From the NCBI RefSeq assembly GCF_003115845.1, contig NZ_KZ819023.1:60920-124919 (forward strand): a DNA stretch of 64,000 nt, read 5' to 3'. Positions within the stretch are counted from its first letter, which is position 1; every line of letters starts with the position of its first letter. Under the pieces are notes generated by a model that was not told the origin of the DNA, ran no database searches, and saw only the letters and a program-made list of their open reading frames with translations. The DNA is from Brenneria roseae subsp. roseae (lineage in GTDB: Bacteria; Pseudomonadota; Gammaproteobacteria; Enterobacterales; Enterobacteriaceae). Shown here one piece after another: positions 7,152 through 18,033 of the stretch. The position numbers were made by a program, and so were the translations under genes.

Positions 7152-9191
7152 CTATGCATCCGGAAAAGTCAGCGTGTTGCCGGGTGATTCGCGATTTAAA
7201 TGCAGGAAGTTCAGGTGGCGCTCGTACTGATCCAGAATATCATTGATGACCTGTTCTTTGCTGTAGTCCATCAAATCATTTCCCTGGCTTCCTTCCAGCA
7301 AGAAGGTTTCAAGGCGATAGTAATGTGATTTTCCCGAACGGGCCCGATAGGTAAACGCCGGGATGCTATAGCGTTGAGGCCAGATTTGATACAGAAAGTT
7401 CTGCTCATCTCCCAAATTGACCAGAAGCTCAAAATGATTCAGACGTTCGTCTTCCACGGGAGGAAGTTCGTTAACCTGTACGTTGGCGCCGCGTAACGTT
7501 AATTCACGAGCAACATCCTGCATGGCTGGCGCACAGACGTTATCCAGCATTTTCTGGGTATAGGTTGTACCGGGAAAATTCATCACGCGTGAAATTCTCT
7601 GTTTCCAGTTCAGACGATCGTTGCCCGATATGGGCATTGGTGCGGAGGATTGCAGAGAACTCGCTTTGCGATAATCTTCAACCCGTAGCGATTTATACAA
7701 ACCAGCCATGATGAAGAACATAACGAAGCTAAAGGGTAATCCCATAATCACGGTCGTGTTCTGTAAAGCGGATACGCCATTGGTCATCAGCATGCCCAGC
7801 GTCAGCAGGCCGATGGCTACTGACCAGAAAATACGCAGCCAGTTCGGGGCATCGTTATTAATATCACCCAGACGGGATGTAAAGTTGCCCAGAACCAGGG
7901 AACCTGAATCTGCTGACGTGACATAAAACAATAAGCCAGTGATGGTTGCGACGGAGGCACTCAGGCTAAAGCCGGGATACTGCGCCAGCAGGCTGTAAAA
8001 ACCGCGTTCAGGGTATTGCATCACCTCGTTGGCAAAATCGAGATTGCCGTGGATGACCTGATATAGCGCGCTGTTACCAAAAATGGATAGCCACAGTAAG
8101 GTAAAAACAAAGGGGATGATCAGTGTGCCGACGACGAACTGCCGGATGGTTCGGCCACGTGAAATTCGTGCCAGAAACAGTCCGACAAAAGGGGCCCAGG
8201 CAACCCACCATGCCCAGAAGAACAGCGTCCAGCTATTCATCCATTCTGTTGGGCGATCAAACGCAAAGCTATTCAGCGTCATACCGGTGAAGCGGTTGAT
8301 GTAGTCACCCACATTCAATACCAGCGCATTTAGCAAGAACTCGGTATCCCCCCAGAACAGCAGGAAGAGTATTAACCCCAGCGCAAGCAGCACATTTAAT
8401 TCCGATAAAAACCGGATGCCGCGATTAACCCCGGAGGTAACCGATATCGTTGCCATAATGACTGAAAGCAGGATCAACGAAGCCTGAACGGTCAGATTTT
8501 CCGGGATCTGAAATAGTACCTTCAAACCATAATTGAGCTGTACTACGCCAATGCCGAGTGTGGTGGCGATACCGAAGATCGTTCCGAGCACGGCAGCAAT
8601 ATCCACGCTGTGGCCAATCGGGCCATTAATTCGCTTGCCGAAAATGGGATAGAGCGCAGACCGGATCGTCAGCGGCAAACTATAGCGATAGCTGAAGTAA
8701 CCCAACGCGATACCCATCAGGGCATACATTGACCACCCTGTCAGGCCGTAGTGAAACAGCGTCCATACCATCGCCTGACGTGCCGCCTCCAGCGTTTGTC
8801 CCTCGCCTTCAGGCGGCATCATGTACTGGGTAATGGGTTCGGCGACGGAAAAGAACATCAGATCAATACCGATCCCCGCAGCAAACAACATCGCAGCCCA
8901 ACTTAACAGGCTGAACTCGGGCTTGGATTGTTCCGGCCCGAGTTTGATAGAGCCAAAACGGGATGAGGCAATAAAAATGACAAAGACGATATAGAGCGTT
9001 GCAGCCAGTAGATAGTACCAACCGAAGGTCGTGGAAACCCAGTTCAGCGTTCGGGTAATCCATATATTGGCGATGTCGTTGAACAAAATGGTCAGTAATG
9101 AAAAGGTGAGAATCAGAGCTGCTGAAGTATAAAACACGACAGGATTAAGACGGTCCTGTGCAGGCTTGGTCGTGATATCTGGTGCTGGCAT
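7152..9191 (-). CDS. betT: BetT, high-affinity choline transporter (BCCT family)
   Basis: BetT imports choline by proton symport for conversion to glycine betaine. The protein is highly similar to E. coli BetT along its full length (679 versus 677 residues). It has about 12 transmembrane segments, the BCCT signature FFWAWWVAWAPFVGLFLARI, and a long cytoplasmic C-terminal domain with TYRARSGKSHYYRLE. The ATG at 9191 is chosen because AGGGG lies 6 bp upstream and the protein begins in the conserved PVVFYTSAALI region soon after; a longer frame to 9263 has no family support. It is transcribed divergently from betIBA, with the shared control region between 9192 and 9620. Confidence 0.97.
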   Translation of the reverse strand: MPAPDITTKPAQDRLNPVVFYTSAALILTFSLLTILFNDIANIWITRTLNWVSTTFGWYYLLAATLYIVFVIFIASSRFGSIKLGPEQSKPEFSLLSWAAMLFAAGIGIDLMFFSVAEPITQYMMPPEGEGQTLEAARQAMVWTLFHYGLTGWSMYALMGIALGYFSYRYSLPLTIRSALYPIFGKRINGPIGHSVDIAAVLGTIFGIATTLGIGVVQLNYGLKVLFQIPENLTVQASLILLSVIMATISVTSGVNRGIRFLSELNVLLALGLILFLLFWGDTEFLLNALVLNVGDYINRFTGMTLNSFAFDRPTEWMNSWTLFFWAWWVAWAPFVGLFLARISRGRTIRQFVVGTLIIPFVFTLLWLSIFGNSALYQVIHGNLDFANEVMQYPERGFYSLLAQYPGFSLSASVATITGLLFYVTSADSGSLVLGNFTSRLGDINNDAPNWLRIFWSVAIGLLTLGMLMTNGVSALQNTTVIMGLPFSFVMFFIMAGLYKSLRVEDYRKASSLQSSAPMPISGNDRLNWKQRISRVMNFPGTTYTQKMLDNVCAPAMQDVARELTLRGANVQVNELPPVEDERLNHFELLVNLGDEQNFLYQIWPQRYSIPAFTYRARSGKSHYYRLETFLLEGSQGNDLMDYSKEQVINDILDQYERHLNFLHLNRESPGNTLTFPDA

Positions 9192-9424
9192 GGTTATCCC
9201 CTGCGTTGCGCTTTCGGACACTCTGGTCAATTTCGTATGCGAAGCGCGCTTAGCGCATATCAAGAAAGCCTGCGCAGGACATCCGCTGAGTACGCTTGCA
9301 GTGAAAATGACGACAGAATAAAAACATAAATGTCTACTTTATATTGGATTTATCCTCTGTAATTCAAAGACTTTAAGCCATAAAGCATACAAATATTTAA
9401 CGTTTTGACAATAAAATATATTCA

Positions 9425-9450
9425 TTTTTGATTGAACGTTCAATTAAAAA
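9425..9450. promoter_or_regulatory. putative BetI operator in the betT/betI control region
   Basis: ATTGAACGTTCAAT (9431-9444) is a perfect 14-bp palindrome, flanked by TTTTTG and TAAAAA so that the symmetry extends over 26 bp with one mismatch pair. It lies between the divergent betT and betIBA genes, where the choline-responsive TetR-family repressor BetI binds in E. coli. Confidence 0.75.
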
Positions 9451-9620
9451 TAAGTTTAATAGTTGAAGTTGGATCATCAGAAAATCGCCGGGAACGATTT
9501 TTGACGTCACAAAGTGACGGCCCGCCGAGTAACGGGCAAGGATAGCTCGCCCGTCATTAAAAACCGTCTCTGACTGTGATTTATGACACAAAAATCCAAT
9601 ATTTAGAGAGGAGTCATGTC

Positions 9621-10208
9621 GTGCCCAAAATTGGAATGCAACCAATCAGACGGCAGCAACTTATTGAGGCAACGCTGGCGACGATCAATGAAGTGGGAAT
9701 GCATGATGCGTCGATAGCGCAGATTGCTCGTCGGGCAGGGGTGTCGAACGGCATCATCAGTCATTACTTCCGTGACAAGAATGGCTTGCTTGAAGCGACC
9801 ATGCGCTATCTGATTCGCCACCTGGGGCTGGCGGTCAAGCTGAGAATGCAGGCGCTGGAGCAGAACACGCCTCGCGAACGGTTACGGGCCATTGCCGCCG
9901 GTAATTTTGATGACAGCCAAACCAACAGTGCGGCGATGAAAACCTGGCTGGCTTTCTGGGCATGCAGTATGCATTCCCCCATGCTTTATCGTTTGCAACA
10001 GGTCAACAGTCGTCGGCTCTATTCTAATTTGTGTGCCGAATTTGGTCGTTGTATGGCGCGTGATAAGGCGCGCATGGCGGCCAAGGGGACGGCTGGATTG
10101 ATTGATGGTCTTTGGTTACGCAGCGCACTTGGCGGAGAGGCGTTCAATCGTGAGGAAGCGTTGCACATTACCTATCAATTTATTGAACAGCAACTGGCGG
10201 ACGTTTGA
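9621..10208 (+). CDS. betI: BetI, choline-responsive TetR-family repressor
   Basis: BetI represses the bet genes and is released by choline. The 195-residue product equals E. coli BetI in length. An N-terminal helix-turn-helix (about residues 31-50, [20 protein letters not shown]) and the [11 protein letters not shown] segment are the TetR signature. The C-terminal ligand domain keeps [21 protein letters not shown]. The GTG at 9621, seven bases after AGAGAGGAG, reproduces the family N-terminus PKIGMQ; longer starts add unrelated residues. It opens the betI-betB-betA operon; betB starts 35 bp after its stop. Confidence 0.96.
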   Translation: MPKIGMQPIRRQQLIEATLATINEVGMHDASIAQIARRAGVSNGIISHYFRDKNGLLEATMRYLIRHLGLAVKLRMQALEQNTPRERLRAIAAGNFDDSQTNSAAMKTWLAFWACSMHSPMLYRLQQVNSRRLYSNLCAEFGRCMARDKARMAAKGTAGLIDGLWLRSALGGEAFNREEALHITYQFIEQQLADV

Positions 10209-10243
10209 ACCTGAACGCTAGCAGTAATCAGGCAGGAGTATGT

Positions 10244-11719
10244 ATGTCATCACGTTATGGTTTACAGAGGCTTTATATCAATGGTGCTTATGTCGACAGC
10301 ACCGGTAACGATACTTTCGACGCGATTAACCCGGCAAATGGCGAAATCATCGCCCGGATTCAGGCTGCAACACAAGCTGATGTGGATAACGCGGTCGCTG
10401 CGGCCATCGCAGGACAAAAAATCTGGGCGGCAATGACGGCGATGGAACGTTCACGCATTTTAAGGCGCGCCGTTGATATTTTGCGGGAACGTAATGATGA
10501 ACTGGCGCTGATTGAAACCCATGATACGGGCAAACCGCTGTCAGAAACTCGTCAGGTTGATATTGTGACCGGAGCGGATGTGCTGGAGTATTACGCCGGT
10601 TTGATCCCGATGCTGGAAGGTCAGCAAATTCCACTACGTGAAAGTGCATTTATTTATACCCGACGCGAGCCGTTAGGTGTGATTGCGGGCATTGGCGCAT
10701 GGAATTACCCCATCCAGATTGCACTGTGGAAATCGGCTCCCGCGCTTGCGGCGGGCAATGCCATGATATTCAAACCCAGCGAGGTCACATCGCTGACGGC
10801 GTTAAAACTGGCGGAAATATACACGCAGGCAGGGGTGCCGGATGGGGTTTTCAATGTGTTGACGGGGCCGGGGAAATCCGTCGGTCAGGCGCTGACAACG
10901 CATCCGGGCATTGCCAAAGTATCCTTTACTGGCGGTGTCGCCAGCGGGAAAAAAGTCATGGCTGATGCGGCAGGGTCCACATTAAAAGACGTGACGATGG
11001 AGCTGGGGGGAAAATCGCCCCTGATTATTTTTGATGACGCCGATCTGGATAAAGCGGCCGATATCGCCATGATGGCGAATTTTTTCAGCTCGGGCCAGGT
11101 ATGTACCAATGGCACCCGGGTATTTATTCCCGCCACCTTAAAAGCCGGGTTTGAACAAAAAATCCTCGAGCGCGTACAGCGTATTCGCGTTGGTGATCCG
11201 ACCGATGCGGCGGTAAATTTTGGGCCGCTGGTCAGCGTCGCACATATGGAGTCCGTTCTGCGTTATATCGAAGCCGGTAAGCGTGAAGGTGCGAAACTGC
11301 TGGCGGGAGGACGGCGCCTGACCGATTCGCCTTATGCGCCTGGGGCCTATGTCGCACCGACGGTCTTTACCGATTGTCATGACGACATGTTGATTGTTCA
11401 GGAGGAAATCTTCGGTCCGGTCATGAGTATTCTGAGCTATGACAGCGAAGACGAGGTGATTCATCGGGCCAATGCATCCGAATATGGTTTGGCGGCGGGG
11501 GTGGTTACCCGCGATCTGAATCGCGCTCATCGAGTCATCCATCGGCTGCAAGCCGGTATCTGCTGGATTAATACGTGGGGTGAGTCGCCGGCTGAAATGC
11601 CCGTGGGCGGCTACAAGCATTCTGGTGTCGGACGTGAAAACGGCGTCACTACGTTGGAACACTATACGCAAATCAAATCAGTACAGGTTGAGCTGGGTGA
11701 GTTCAACTCGGTATTTTAA
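10244..11719 (+). CDS. betB: betaine-aldehyde dehydrogenase
   Basis: BetB oxidises betaine aldehyde to glycine betaine with NAD(P)+, the last step of osmoprotectant synthesis. The 491-residue cytoplasmic enzyme has the aldehyde dehydrogenase catalytic set: Asn154 in GAWNYP, Glu253 in TMELGGKSP and nucleophile Cys287 in SSGQVCTNG. The EEIFGPV motif and a C-terminal [13 protein letters not shown] follow. The ATG at 10244 has GCAGGAG six bases upstream and matches the 490-residue E. coli protein. It is the middle gene of betIBA, with betA 19 bp downstream. Confidence 0.97.
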   Translation: MSSRYGLQRLYINGAYVDSTGNDTFDAINPANGEIIARIQAATQADVDNAVAAAIAGQKIWAAMTAMERSRILRRAVDILRERNDELALIETHDTGKPLSETRQVDIVTGADVLEYYAGLIPMLEGQQIPLRESAFIYTRREPLGVIAGIGAWNYPIQIALWKSAPALAAGNAMIFKPSEVTSLTALKLAEIYTQAGVPDGVFNVLTGPGKSVGQALTTHPGIAKVSFTGGVASGKKVMADAAGSTLKDVTMELGGKSPLIIFDDADLDKAADIAMMANFFSSGQVCTNGTRVFIPATLKAGFEQKILERVQRIRVGDPTDAAVNFGPLVSVAHMESVLRYIEAGKREGAKLLAGGRRLTDSPYAPGAYVAPTVFTDCHDDMLIVQEEIFGPVMSILSYDSEDEVIHRANASEYGLAAGVVTRDLNRAHRVIHRLQAGICWINTWGESPAEMPVGGYKHSGVGRENGVTTLEHYTQIKSVQVELGEFNSVF

Positions 11720-11738
11720 ACGCCGCAGGGGAGAGCCT

Positions 11739-13406
11739 ATGGAGTATGACTACATCATTATCGGGGCGGGATCTGCGGGTAACGTACTGGCAACCCGGTT
11801 AACCGAAGATCGCGATGTCACCGTGTTGTTACTTGAAGCGGGGGGACCTGATTATCGGTTGGATTTTCGCACACAGATGCCGGCAGCACTGGCCTACCCG
11901 TTACAGGGACGTCGCTATAACTGGGCCTATGAAACCGATCCGGAACCTCATATGAACAATCGTCGTATGGAGTGCGGTCGCGGGAAAGGATTGGGCGGGT
12001 CGTCGCTGATTAACGGTATGTGTTATATCCGGGGAAATGCAATGGATTTCGATAACTGGGCGACAATGCCCGGTTTGGAGGACTGGAGCTATCTGGATTG
12101 CCTGCCTTATTTCCGTAAAGCGGAAACCCGGGATATTGGTCCCAACGATTATCATGGTGGCGACGGGCCGGTTTGTGTCACCACGCCAAAAGCGGGTAAC
12201 AACGAACTGTTTCACGCGATGGTGGAAGCGGGTGTGCAGGCGGGTTACCCTAAAACTGACGATCTCAATGGTTACCAGCAGGAAGGGTTCGGCCCGATGG
12301 ATCGTACTGTAACGCCTGAAGGGCGTCGCGCCAGTACCGCCAGAGGCTATCTCGATCAGGCGCGTGAGCGTCAGAATTTGACCATCGTGACACACGCGCT
12401 AACCGATATCATTATCTTTGACGGCAAACGTGCTGTTGGGGTGAATTACTTTAAAGGTAAGGGTAGCGATCTTCAAACTGCGAGAGCACGCCGTGAAATT
12501 CTGTTGTGCGCCGGGGCTATTGCATCGCCACAGATTCTGCAACGATCGGGGGTTGGGCCAGCGGACTGGCTTAAACATCTCGATATCCCCGTGGTGCATG
12601 ATTTACCCGGCGTTGGCGAAAATTTGCAGGATCATCTGGAGATGTATCTGCAATATTCCTGTAAAGAGCCGGTGTCGCTTTATCCTGCGCTTCAGTGGTT
12701 TAATCAACCGCGGATAGGCGCTGAGTGGTTGTTCAAGGGAACGGGGATTGGCGCCAGCAACCAGTTCGAAGCCGGTGGTTTTATCCGCAGTAGCGAAGAA
12801 TTCTCCTGGCCGAACATTCAGTATCATTTTCTGCCGGTCGCCATTAATTACAACGGCAGCAATGCAGTGAGGGAACATGGTTTTCAGGCGCATGTTGGAT
12901 CGATGCGTTCTCCGAGTCGTGGCCGCGTTCGCGTGAAATCAAGGGATGCAAATGAGCATCCGAGTATTTTATTCAATTACATGTCGACCGAACAGGACTG
13001 GCGTGAGTTCCGGGATGCGATTCGGATTACACGTGAAATTATGTCGCAACCCGCACTGGATAAATACCGTGGACGTGAAATCAGCCCGGGAGCGGATGTT
13101 CGGACGGATGAAGAGCTTGATGCGTTCATTCGTGCTCATGCCGAAACCGCATTCCATCCATCCTGTTCGTGCAAAATGGGTGAAGATGAGATGGCGGTGG
13201 TGGATGGGCAGGGGCGCGTCCATGGAATGGAAGCGTTGCGGGTTGTCGATGCGTCTATTATGCCGCAAATCATCACCGGCAATTTGAATGCAACTACGAT
13301 CATGATAGCGGAAAAAATCGCCGACCGTATCCGCGGCCGTCAGCCGTTACCCCGTAGTCAGGCCTCTTATTATGTTGCGGGAGAAGCGCCGGCAAAGCGC
13401 ATTTAA
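11739..13406 (+). CDS. betA: choline dehydrogenase, FAD-dependent
   Basis: BetA is a GMC oxidoreductase that oxidises choline to betaine aldehyde at the inner membrane. It is 555 residues, the family size. The N-terminal FAD-binding motif IIIGAGSAG is at residues 6-14. [15 protein letters not shown] is the GMC signature 1, and [16 protein letters not shown] is signature 2. The catalytic histidine is in [11 protein letters not shown], with the partner Asn region [15 protein letters not shown] near the C-terminus. The ATG at 11739 follows CAGGGGAGA; an in-frame open stretch further upstream overlaps betB and is not family sequence. Confidence 0.97.
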   Translation: MEYDYIIIGAGSAGNVLATRLTEDRDVTVLLLEAGGPDYRLDFRTQMPAALAYPLQGRRYNWAYETDPEPHMNNRRMECGRGKGLGGSSLINGMCYIRGNAMDFDNWATMPGLEDWSYLDCLPYFRKAETRDIGPNDYHGGDGPVCVTTPKAGNNELFHAMVEAGVQAGYPKTDDLNGYQQEGFGPMDRTVTPEGRRASTARGYLDQARERQNLTIVTHALTDIIIFDGKRAVGVNYFKGKGSDLQTARARREILLCAGAIASPQILQRSGVGPADWLKHLDIPVVHDLPGVGENLQDHLEMYLQYSCKEPVSLYPALQWFNQPRIGAEWLFKGTGIGASNQFEAGGFIRSSEEFSWPNIQYHFLPVAINYNGSNAVREHGFQAHVGSMRSPSRGRVRVKSRDANEHPSILFNYMSTEQDWREFRDAIRITREIMSQPALDKYRGREISPGADVRTDEELDAFIRAHAETAFHPSCSCKMGEDEMAVVDGQGRVHGMEALRVVDASIMPQIITGNLNATTIMIAEKIADRIRGRQPLPRSQASYYVAGEAPAKRI

Positions 13407-13441
13407 TATTTGAAGATTCTTCAGGGCGGAATACATGAGGC

Positions 13442-13472
13442 AACGGGCGAAACATCAGCGGTTTCGCCCGTT
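13442..13472. terminator. bidirectional hairpin between betA and fabA
   Basis: AACGGGCGAAAC and GTTTCGCCCGTT form a perfect 12-bp stem with a 7-nt loop between two convergent genes. No strong T-run follows, so termination strength is uncertain. Confidence 0.6.
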
Positions 13473-13479
13473 ATCGCGA

Positions 13480-13998
13480 TTAGAAGGCGCTTGTATCTTT
13501 GAATAACCCAACTTTAAGTTCATTCGCGGTATAGATTAATTGATCGTCTACCAAAACTTCTCCGTCAGCAATACCCATCACTAAACGGCGATTGATAACG
13601 CGTTTGAAGTGAATACGGTAGGTTACTTTTTTCGCGGTCGGCAATACCTGCCCGGTGAACTTCACTTCACCTACCCCCAGCGCGCGGCCTTTACCTTCGC
13701 CGCCCAGCCAGCCTAAATAGAAGCCGACCAACTGCCACATGGCATCCAGACCCAGGCAACCCGGCATGACGGGGTCGCCGATAAAATGGCAGCCAAAGAA
13801 CCACAGATCAGGGGTGATATCCAGCTCAGCTTCCACATACCCTTTACCATGATGGCCGCCGTCTTCAGTCATTTTTACGACTCGATCCATCATCAGCATG
13901 TTGGGAGCCGGTAACTGTGGTCCCTGTGGGCCGAACAGTTCGCCGCGGCTGGAGGCAAGAAGGTCTTCTTTTGTATAGGATTCGCGTTTATCTACCAT
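13480..13998 (-). CDS. fabA: beta-hydroxydecanoyl-ACP dehydratase/isomerase
   Basis: FabA dehydrates 3-hydroxydecanoyl-ACP and isomerises trans-2- to cis-3-decenoyl-ACP, the entry point to unsaturated fatty acids. It is 172 residues, as in E. coli. The hotdog-fold active site is present: His71 in [14 protein letters not shown] and Asp85 in LGLDAMWQ, supplied from opposite subunits of the dimer. The start is preceded by AGAGAAC. It is followed after 91 bp on the same strand by nothing else; lonH lies upstream, the same neighbour order as in E. coli. Confidence 0.98.
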   Translation of the reverse strand: MVDKRESYTKEDLLASSRGELFGPQGPQLPAPNMLMMDRVVKMTEDGGHHGKGYVEAELDITPDLWFFGCHFIGDPVMPGCLGLDAMWQLVGFYLGWLGGEGKGRALGVGEVKFTGQVLPTAKKVTYRIHFKRVINRRLVMGIADGEVLVDDQLIYTANELKVGLFKDTSAF

Positions 13999-14089
13999 GT
14001 TCTCTGTAAGCCTTATTTTAGTGAAGCACGCAGGTTAGCGTACAGCTGTACGCTGGGCAAGTCTGTTACGTCTGGTTAAACCAGTTCGA

Positions 14090-15817
14090 TTAACGGAAAA
14101 ACCAAGGGAAACGACGCCGTTCCTGCGGGGTTAATTGGCTGATTCGCTCCCGAATGGCTGCCAGTAAACTTGGCTGATGTTCATCGTCGTATGCGATATT
14201 CGTCAGTAAGGATATGGCCTCTGGCGCCGTTTCGACCGGGAAAAGGTGGAACTGTCCGTCGCGAACGGCGGCGACCACATCTTCCTGCAAACATAAATGG
14301 CGCAGGTTCGTCGCCGGCAGTATCACACCTTGCTGGCCTGTCAATCCACGGCGTTGGCAAACTTCAAAGAAACCTTCGATTTTCTCGTTTATCCCGCCGA
14401 TGGGCTGAACATGACCAAACTGATCGACCGAACCGGTTACGGCAATCTGTTGATTGATCGGGTGCATGGAGAGCGCGCTGACAAAGGCGCTAAGTTCCGC
14501 CAATGAGGCGCTGTCGCCATCGACCTCACCGTAAGATTGCTCGAAAACCATGGATGCCGAGAAAGGAAGCGGCTGATCAAGTTCAAGCTCAGAGATTAGG
14601 AATGCCTGCATAACCATCATGCCTTTGGCATGTAGATTACCGCCAAGCTCAGCTTTGCGCTCAACGTCGGTAAATTCGCCGTCGCCAGGATGAACGACAC
14701 AGCTAATACGCGTTGGCTCACCAAACGTAATCGGATAACCGGGATATTCTAGCACCGAAAGGCCATTGACCTGCCCGATAACATACCCTTCGGTTTCGAT
14801 CCGTATCTGGCCAAGTTCGATATCATCCTGCATACGTTCATAGAGATAGCCTTCGCGCCAGCGGCGGGTGGCTATCGCGTCAATCAGCGTCTGAGCACTG
14901 ATTTGCCGATCCTGGGCGTAGAGTGCGACATATTTTAGCTGATGAGTCAGCCATAGCGGGCATAATGGCAGGCAGCCCTGGTCGCCGCTGTTGCGTATCG
15001 ACAGGTTGACGAATTCAGGCCATGCATCGGCAGCCAGCAGCGGCAACTGGTTTTCCAGACACAGTGCGTTGATGTAGGCACACCAACGTTCCATATCATC
15101 GGTATCGATAAGCTGTAACTGTGCTTCAAACTCGCCATAGACTGATAAGCTGCCTAATTCCGGTTCCATGTCGTGAATATCCCCTAAGCTTTCTCGATCG
15201 CCCAGGATAATCAAACGAACATTCAACGGCATCGGAGGGATATCGACAGGCAGCGGTTTTCGCTCATCCGGTGATTGCCAGCGGTATAATCCTTCCGTGA
15301 TTGTTTGCTTCAGACGTAACCACATCAACGGTTGGGCCAGTAATGTTCTGGCGGACAGTATGAGCGTGCCGCCATTAACCTGATGAATCAATCCCGGGTG
15401 GAGCGTAAGCTCATCCTGAAAATACCGAACGCACCCAAATAACTGCTCTGGCTCAATCCATTCCTGATAACAGCAAGCGTGCCGTGCGGCGAAGTTGTCA
15501 TCGACATGTGTCGCAGGTTCAATACGAACCTGACGGCCTTCTACCACATATCGACTGCCGTACAATGTGTCGATTTCTGGCCTGACGGCATTCACTGCTT
15601 TGGCTATCAGAGCCATATACTCGCTATTCTCCTGCGCTTTCAACAACATGAAACGCGAAGGGGCGCGAGGATGGCAAAAGAGCATCAAACTATCAGCCAG
15701 ACGGGGTTGAATAGCAGAGAATTCAGCCGGTTCAAGCTGTGCTGCCTGCGTGAATAATGTTTGATAAGGCGTATGGTTAGGCAGTAAATGCTGCCATGCA
15801 AGTCGGTTACTGGTCAA
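14090..15817 (-). CDS. lonH: LonH (YcbZ), Lon-like ATP-independent protease homologue
   Basis: The protein is a member of the LonB/YcbZ family. A divergent N-terminal half has FGCVRYFQDELTLHPGLIHQ and ANGG-like strands but no clear Walker A. The C-terminal Lon protease domain contains the catalytic serine in EVDGDSASLAELSA and the lysine in GGINEKIEGFFEVC, which form the Ser-Lys dyad. I chose the TTG at 15817 because it gives TSNRLAWQHLLP, matching the E. coli start (TITKLAWRDLVP), for 575 residues. A TTG at 15934 would add 39 poorly conserved residues. No strong ribosome site precedes either, so the start is uncertain. It is divergent from matP and upstream of fabA. Confidence 0.88.
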   Translation of the reverse strand: MTSNRLAWQHLLPNHTPYQTLFTQAAQLEPAEFSAIQPRLADSLMLFCHPRAPSRFMLLKAQENSEYMALIAKAVNAVRPEIDTLYGSRYVVEGRQVRIEPATHVDDNFAARHACCYQEWIEPEQLFGCVRYFQDELTLHPGLIHQVNGGTLILSARTLLAQPLMWLRLKQTITEGLYRWQSPDERKPLPVDIPPMPLNVRLIILGDRESLGDIHDMEPELGSLSVYGEFEAQLQLIDTDDMERWCAYINALCLENQLPLLAADAWPEFVNLSIRNSGDQGCLPLCPLWLTHQLKYVALYAQDRQISAQTLIDAIATRRWREGYLYERMQDDIELGQIRIETEGYVIGQVNGLSVLEYPGYPITFGEPTRISCVVHPGDGEFTDVERKAELGGNLHAKGMMVMQAFLISELELDQPLPFSASMVFEQSYGEVDGDSASLAELSAFVSALSMHPINQQIAVTGSVDQFGHVQPIGGINEKIEGFFEVCQRRGLTGQQGVILPATNLRHLCLQEDVVAAVRDGQFHLFPVETAPEAISLLTNIAYDDEHQPSLLAAIRERISQLTPQERRRFPWFFR

Positions 15818-16026
15818 AGTATCAAATGTAGTCGTCTGAAGGAAAAGCGTGATTATACAAGAATAATGCGGGCTGCACAGAAGGAGAGTCGTCCTATAAA
15901 AAATGAGTTTCTTGAATATGCTTGAGTTGTACAAAAAACAGGCTTAAAAATGTGCTGAAGAAGGTCAAATTTGTCAAAAAACTGTTATGCTAAGTAAAAC
16001 GTTACACGGTCACTGAAGAATTTAAT

Positions 16027-16485
16027 ATGAAATATCAACAATTAGAAAATCTTGAGTGCGGGTGGAAATGGAAGTATCTGGTGAAAAAACACCGTGAAGG
16101 CGAGAATATCACCCGTTTCCTTGAACAAAGCGCGGCTGAGGAAGCAGTAAGCCTGCTGCTGAAAATGGAAAACCAGCCGGTGAAGGTGTTGGCGTGGATT
16201 GAACAATGTATGAATCCTGCATTGGAAAATCGCATGAAGCAAACGATCCGTGCGAGGCGCAAACGCCATTTCAATGCCGAGCATCAGCACACGCGGAAGA
16301 AATCGATCGATCTGGAATATCTTGTCTGGCAGCGGTTGGCGGGACTGGCGCACCGGCGTGGAAACACGCTATCGGAAACGATAGTTCAACTGATAGAAGA
16401 CGCGGAACATAAAGAAAAATATGCCAGTCAGATGTCATCGTTAAAGCAAGGGCTTGAGGCTATGCTGAATAAAGATAACCTGTAA
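16027..16485 (+). CDS. matP: MatP, Ter macrodomain organiser
   Basis: MatP binds matS sites and condenses the terminus region of the chromosome; it also contacts the divisome through ZapB. It is 152 residues versus 150 in E. coli and nearly identical at both ends. The N-terminal four-helix part begins [20 protein letters not shown]. The basic [18 protein letters not shown] segment and a C-terminal ribbon-helix-helix ([20 protein letters not shown]) bind DNA. It is monocistronic, convergent with ompA across a shared terminator. Confidence 0.97.
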   Translation: MKYQQLENLECGWKWKYLVKKHREGENITRFLEQSAAEEAVSLLLKMENQPVKVLAWIEQCMNPALENRMKQTIRARRKRHFNAEHQHTRKKSIDLEYLVWQRLAGLAHRRGNTLSETIVQLIEDAEHKEKYASQMSSLKQGLEAMLNKDNL

Positions 16486-16549
16486 TTCGCATCAGTTTTC
16501 AACGCCGCATGCGACGGCTCGGCAGGGGACGGGCAGGATAACCAGCCAT

Positions 16550-16579
16550 AAAAAAACCTCGCCGAAGCGAGGTTTTTTT
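16550..16579. terminator. bidirectional terminator between matP and ompA
   Basis: A-run, CCTCGC, tetraloop CGAA, GCGAGG, T-run: a strong rho-independent terminator that works for both convergent genes. Confidence 0.92.
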
Positions 16580-16589
16580 CGTCAATAAC

Positions 16590-17669
16590 TTAAGCCTGAG
16601 GCTGAGTTACAACATCTTTGATGCCTCTGACTTCGATCTCTACGCGACGATCCGGTGCCAGGCAGTCGATCAGCGCAGCACGTGGTGTCACGTTGTCACA
16701 GGTAGAACCGGTAACCGGGTTGGATTTACCTTCACCGCGAGCAGAGATTTTGTCTGCCGGGATACCTTTGGCGATCAGATAATCAACAACGCTCTGTGCA
16801 CGTTTTTCAGACAGCGCCTGGTTGTATTGTTCGGAGCCGATACGGTCGGTAAAGCCCAGAACGACAACAGAACCATCTTTCGGATCCAGAGAGCTCAGCT
16901 GAGAATACAGTTGATCCAGGGATTGCTGGCCTTCTGCTTTCAGCGTTGATTTGTTGAAGTTGAACAGAACATCAGACTTCAGCGTGAAACGTTTGGTTTC
17001 AACAACCGGAGCTGGAGCGGGTGCCGGAGCCGGAGCTGGCGCTACGTAGTCATCCTGACCGAAACGGTAGGAAAGACCGACGCTCATCAGCAGGTTGTCA
17101 GGACGAGTACCGACAGTACCTGCATCACCGATGTTGTTAATCCATTGGTAATCTACGCGAGCCGCCCAGTTTTTATCAAAGGCGTATTCAACACCGATAG
17201 CTGCCAAAGGAGAAACGCCGGTGTCATCGTTGTTACGATCGGAACTGCCTTGCGCTGCGTGACTGTCAGCACGCCATACGATACCACCCAGACGGGTATA
17301 GACGTCCAGATCGTTGTATATCGGATAGCTCAATTTAGCAGCCAGTTGAACGCCCTGAGCTTTGAAGCTCGCGCTATCAGTGGGTGAAGTTGAGGAACCA
17401 GCATATTTCAGACGACCCAGCCAATCATAGCCCAGTTCAAAACCCAGGTAAGGATTTGCTTGGTAACCCAGGAAAGCGCCTGCGCCTAATTTGCTTTTGA
17501 TCGGGTTGTTGTTGATGCCTTCATAGCCGTTTCCGTAGAAACCGGTATCATGAAATTGAGATACACCCAGTTTACCACCAACATACCAGGTGTCATCTTT
17601 CGGAGCGGCTTGAGCTACGGTAGCGAAGCCAGCCAGTGCCACTGCAATTGCGATAGCTGTTTTTTTCAT
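16590..17669 (-). CDS. ompA: outer membrane protein A
   Basis: OmpA is the major outer membrane protein that tethers the envelope to peptidoglycan. The 359-residue precursor has a signal peptide (residues 1-21, ending VAQA before APKDD). An 8-strand beta barrel with surface loops follows, then an Ala-Pro hinge ([12 protein letters not shown], about residue 215). The C-terminal OmpA-like domain has [16 protein letters not shown] and the arginine-containing [15 protein letters not shown] segment that binds diaminopimelate. A CDNV...LIDCLAPDR pair of cysteines is kept. The ATG at 17669 follows GAGGCGTACAAA; earlier in-frame codons are leader. The upstream 300 bp is gene-free and would hold the long stabilising leader of ompA mRNA. 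Confidence 0.98.
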   Translation of the reverse strand: MKKTAIAIAVALAGFATVAQAAPKDDTWYVGGKLGVSQFHDTGFYGNGYEGINNNPIKSKLGAGAFLGYQANPYLGFELGYDWLGRLKYAGSSTSPTDSASFKAQGVQLAAKLSYPIYNDLDVYTRLGGIVWRADSHAAQGSSDRNNDDTGVSPLAAIGVEYAFDKNWAARVDYQWINNIGDAGTVGTRPDNLLMSVGLSYRFGQDDYVAPAPAPAPAPAPVVETKRFTLKSDVLFNFNKSTLKAEGQQSLDQLYSQLSSLDPKDGSVVVLGFTDRIGSEQYNQALSEKRAQSVVDYLIAKGIPADKISARGEGKSNPVTGSTCDNVTPRAALIDCLAPDRRVEIEVRGIKDVVTQPQA

Positions 17670-18033
17670 TTTGTACGCCTCATTTATCATCCAAATCGGT
17701 TATTAACTCGGTAAGCTAACAAACCTTTGGTTAAAATCCTTTAATCGGAGACTTTGCCCTTATTTATGACTTACTGCCAGTCAACTGGCGTTATAAAAGA
17801 GCAACTCCAGCGAGCTAAAGTCTACAACGTGATGGGAAAGTTACAAGTATGATGTGATTCGTATCATGAAAAAACGGGCAATTCATTCATACTTGCTAAC
17901 AAATAGTAGATGATTTTGACAGATAATATGGACTTTTATTGCCCCAGATCCCGTGTGAGAGCCTTTGAAATACGGCCCTGCGGGGAAATGCTGTCTTTTC
18001 CCCTGAAAATGACTGAGAAAATTCTTAATTTAC

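Noticed and set aside
14170..15757. Plus-strand frames opposite lonH
   Set aside because: They are shadows of a well-conserved protease gene.
17845..17880. CRP-like half site (TGTGA-N6-TCATG) upstream of ompA
   Set aside because: Only one half matches well, and the distance to a promoter could not be fixed.
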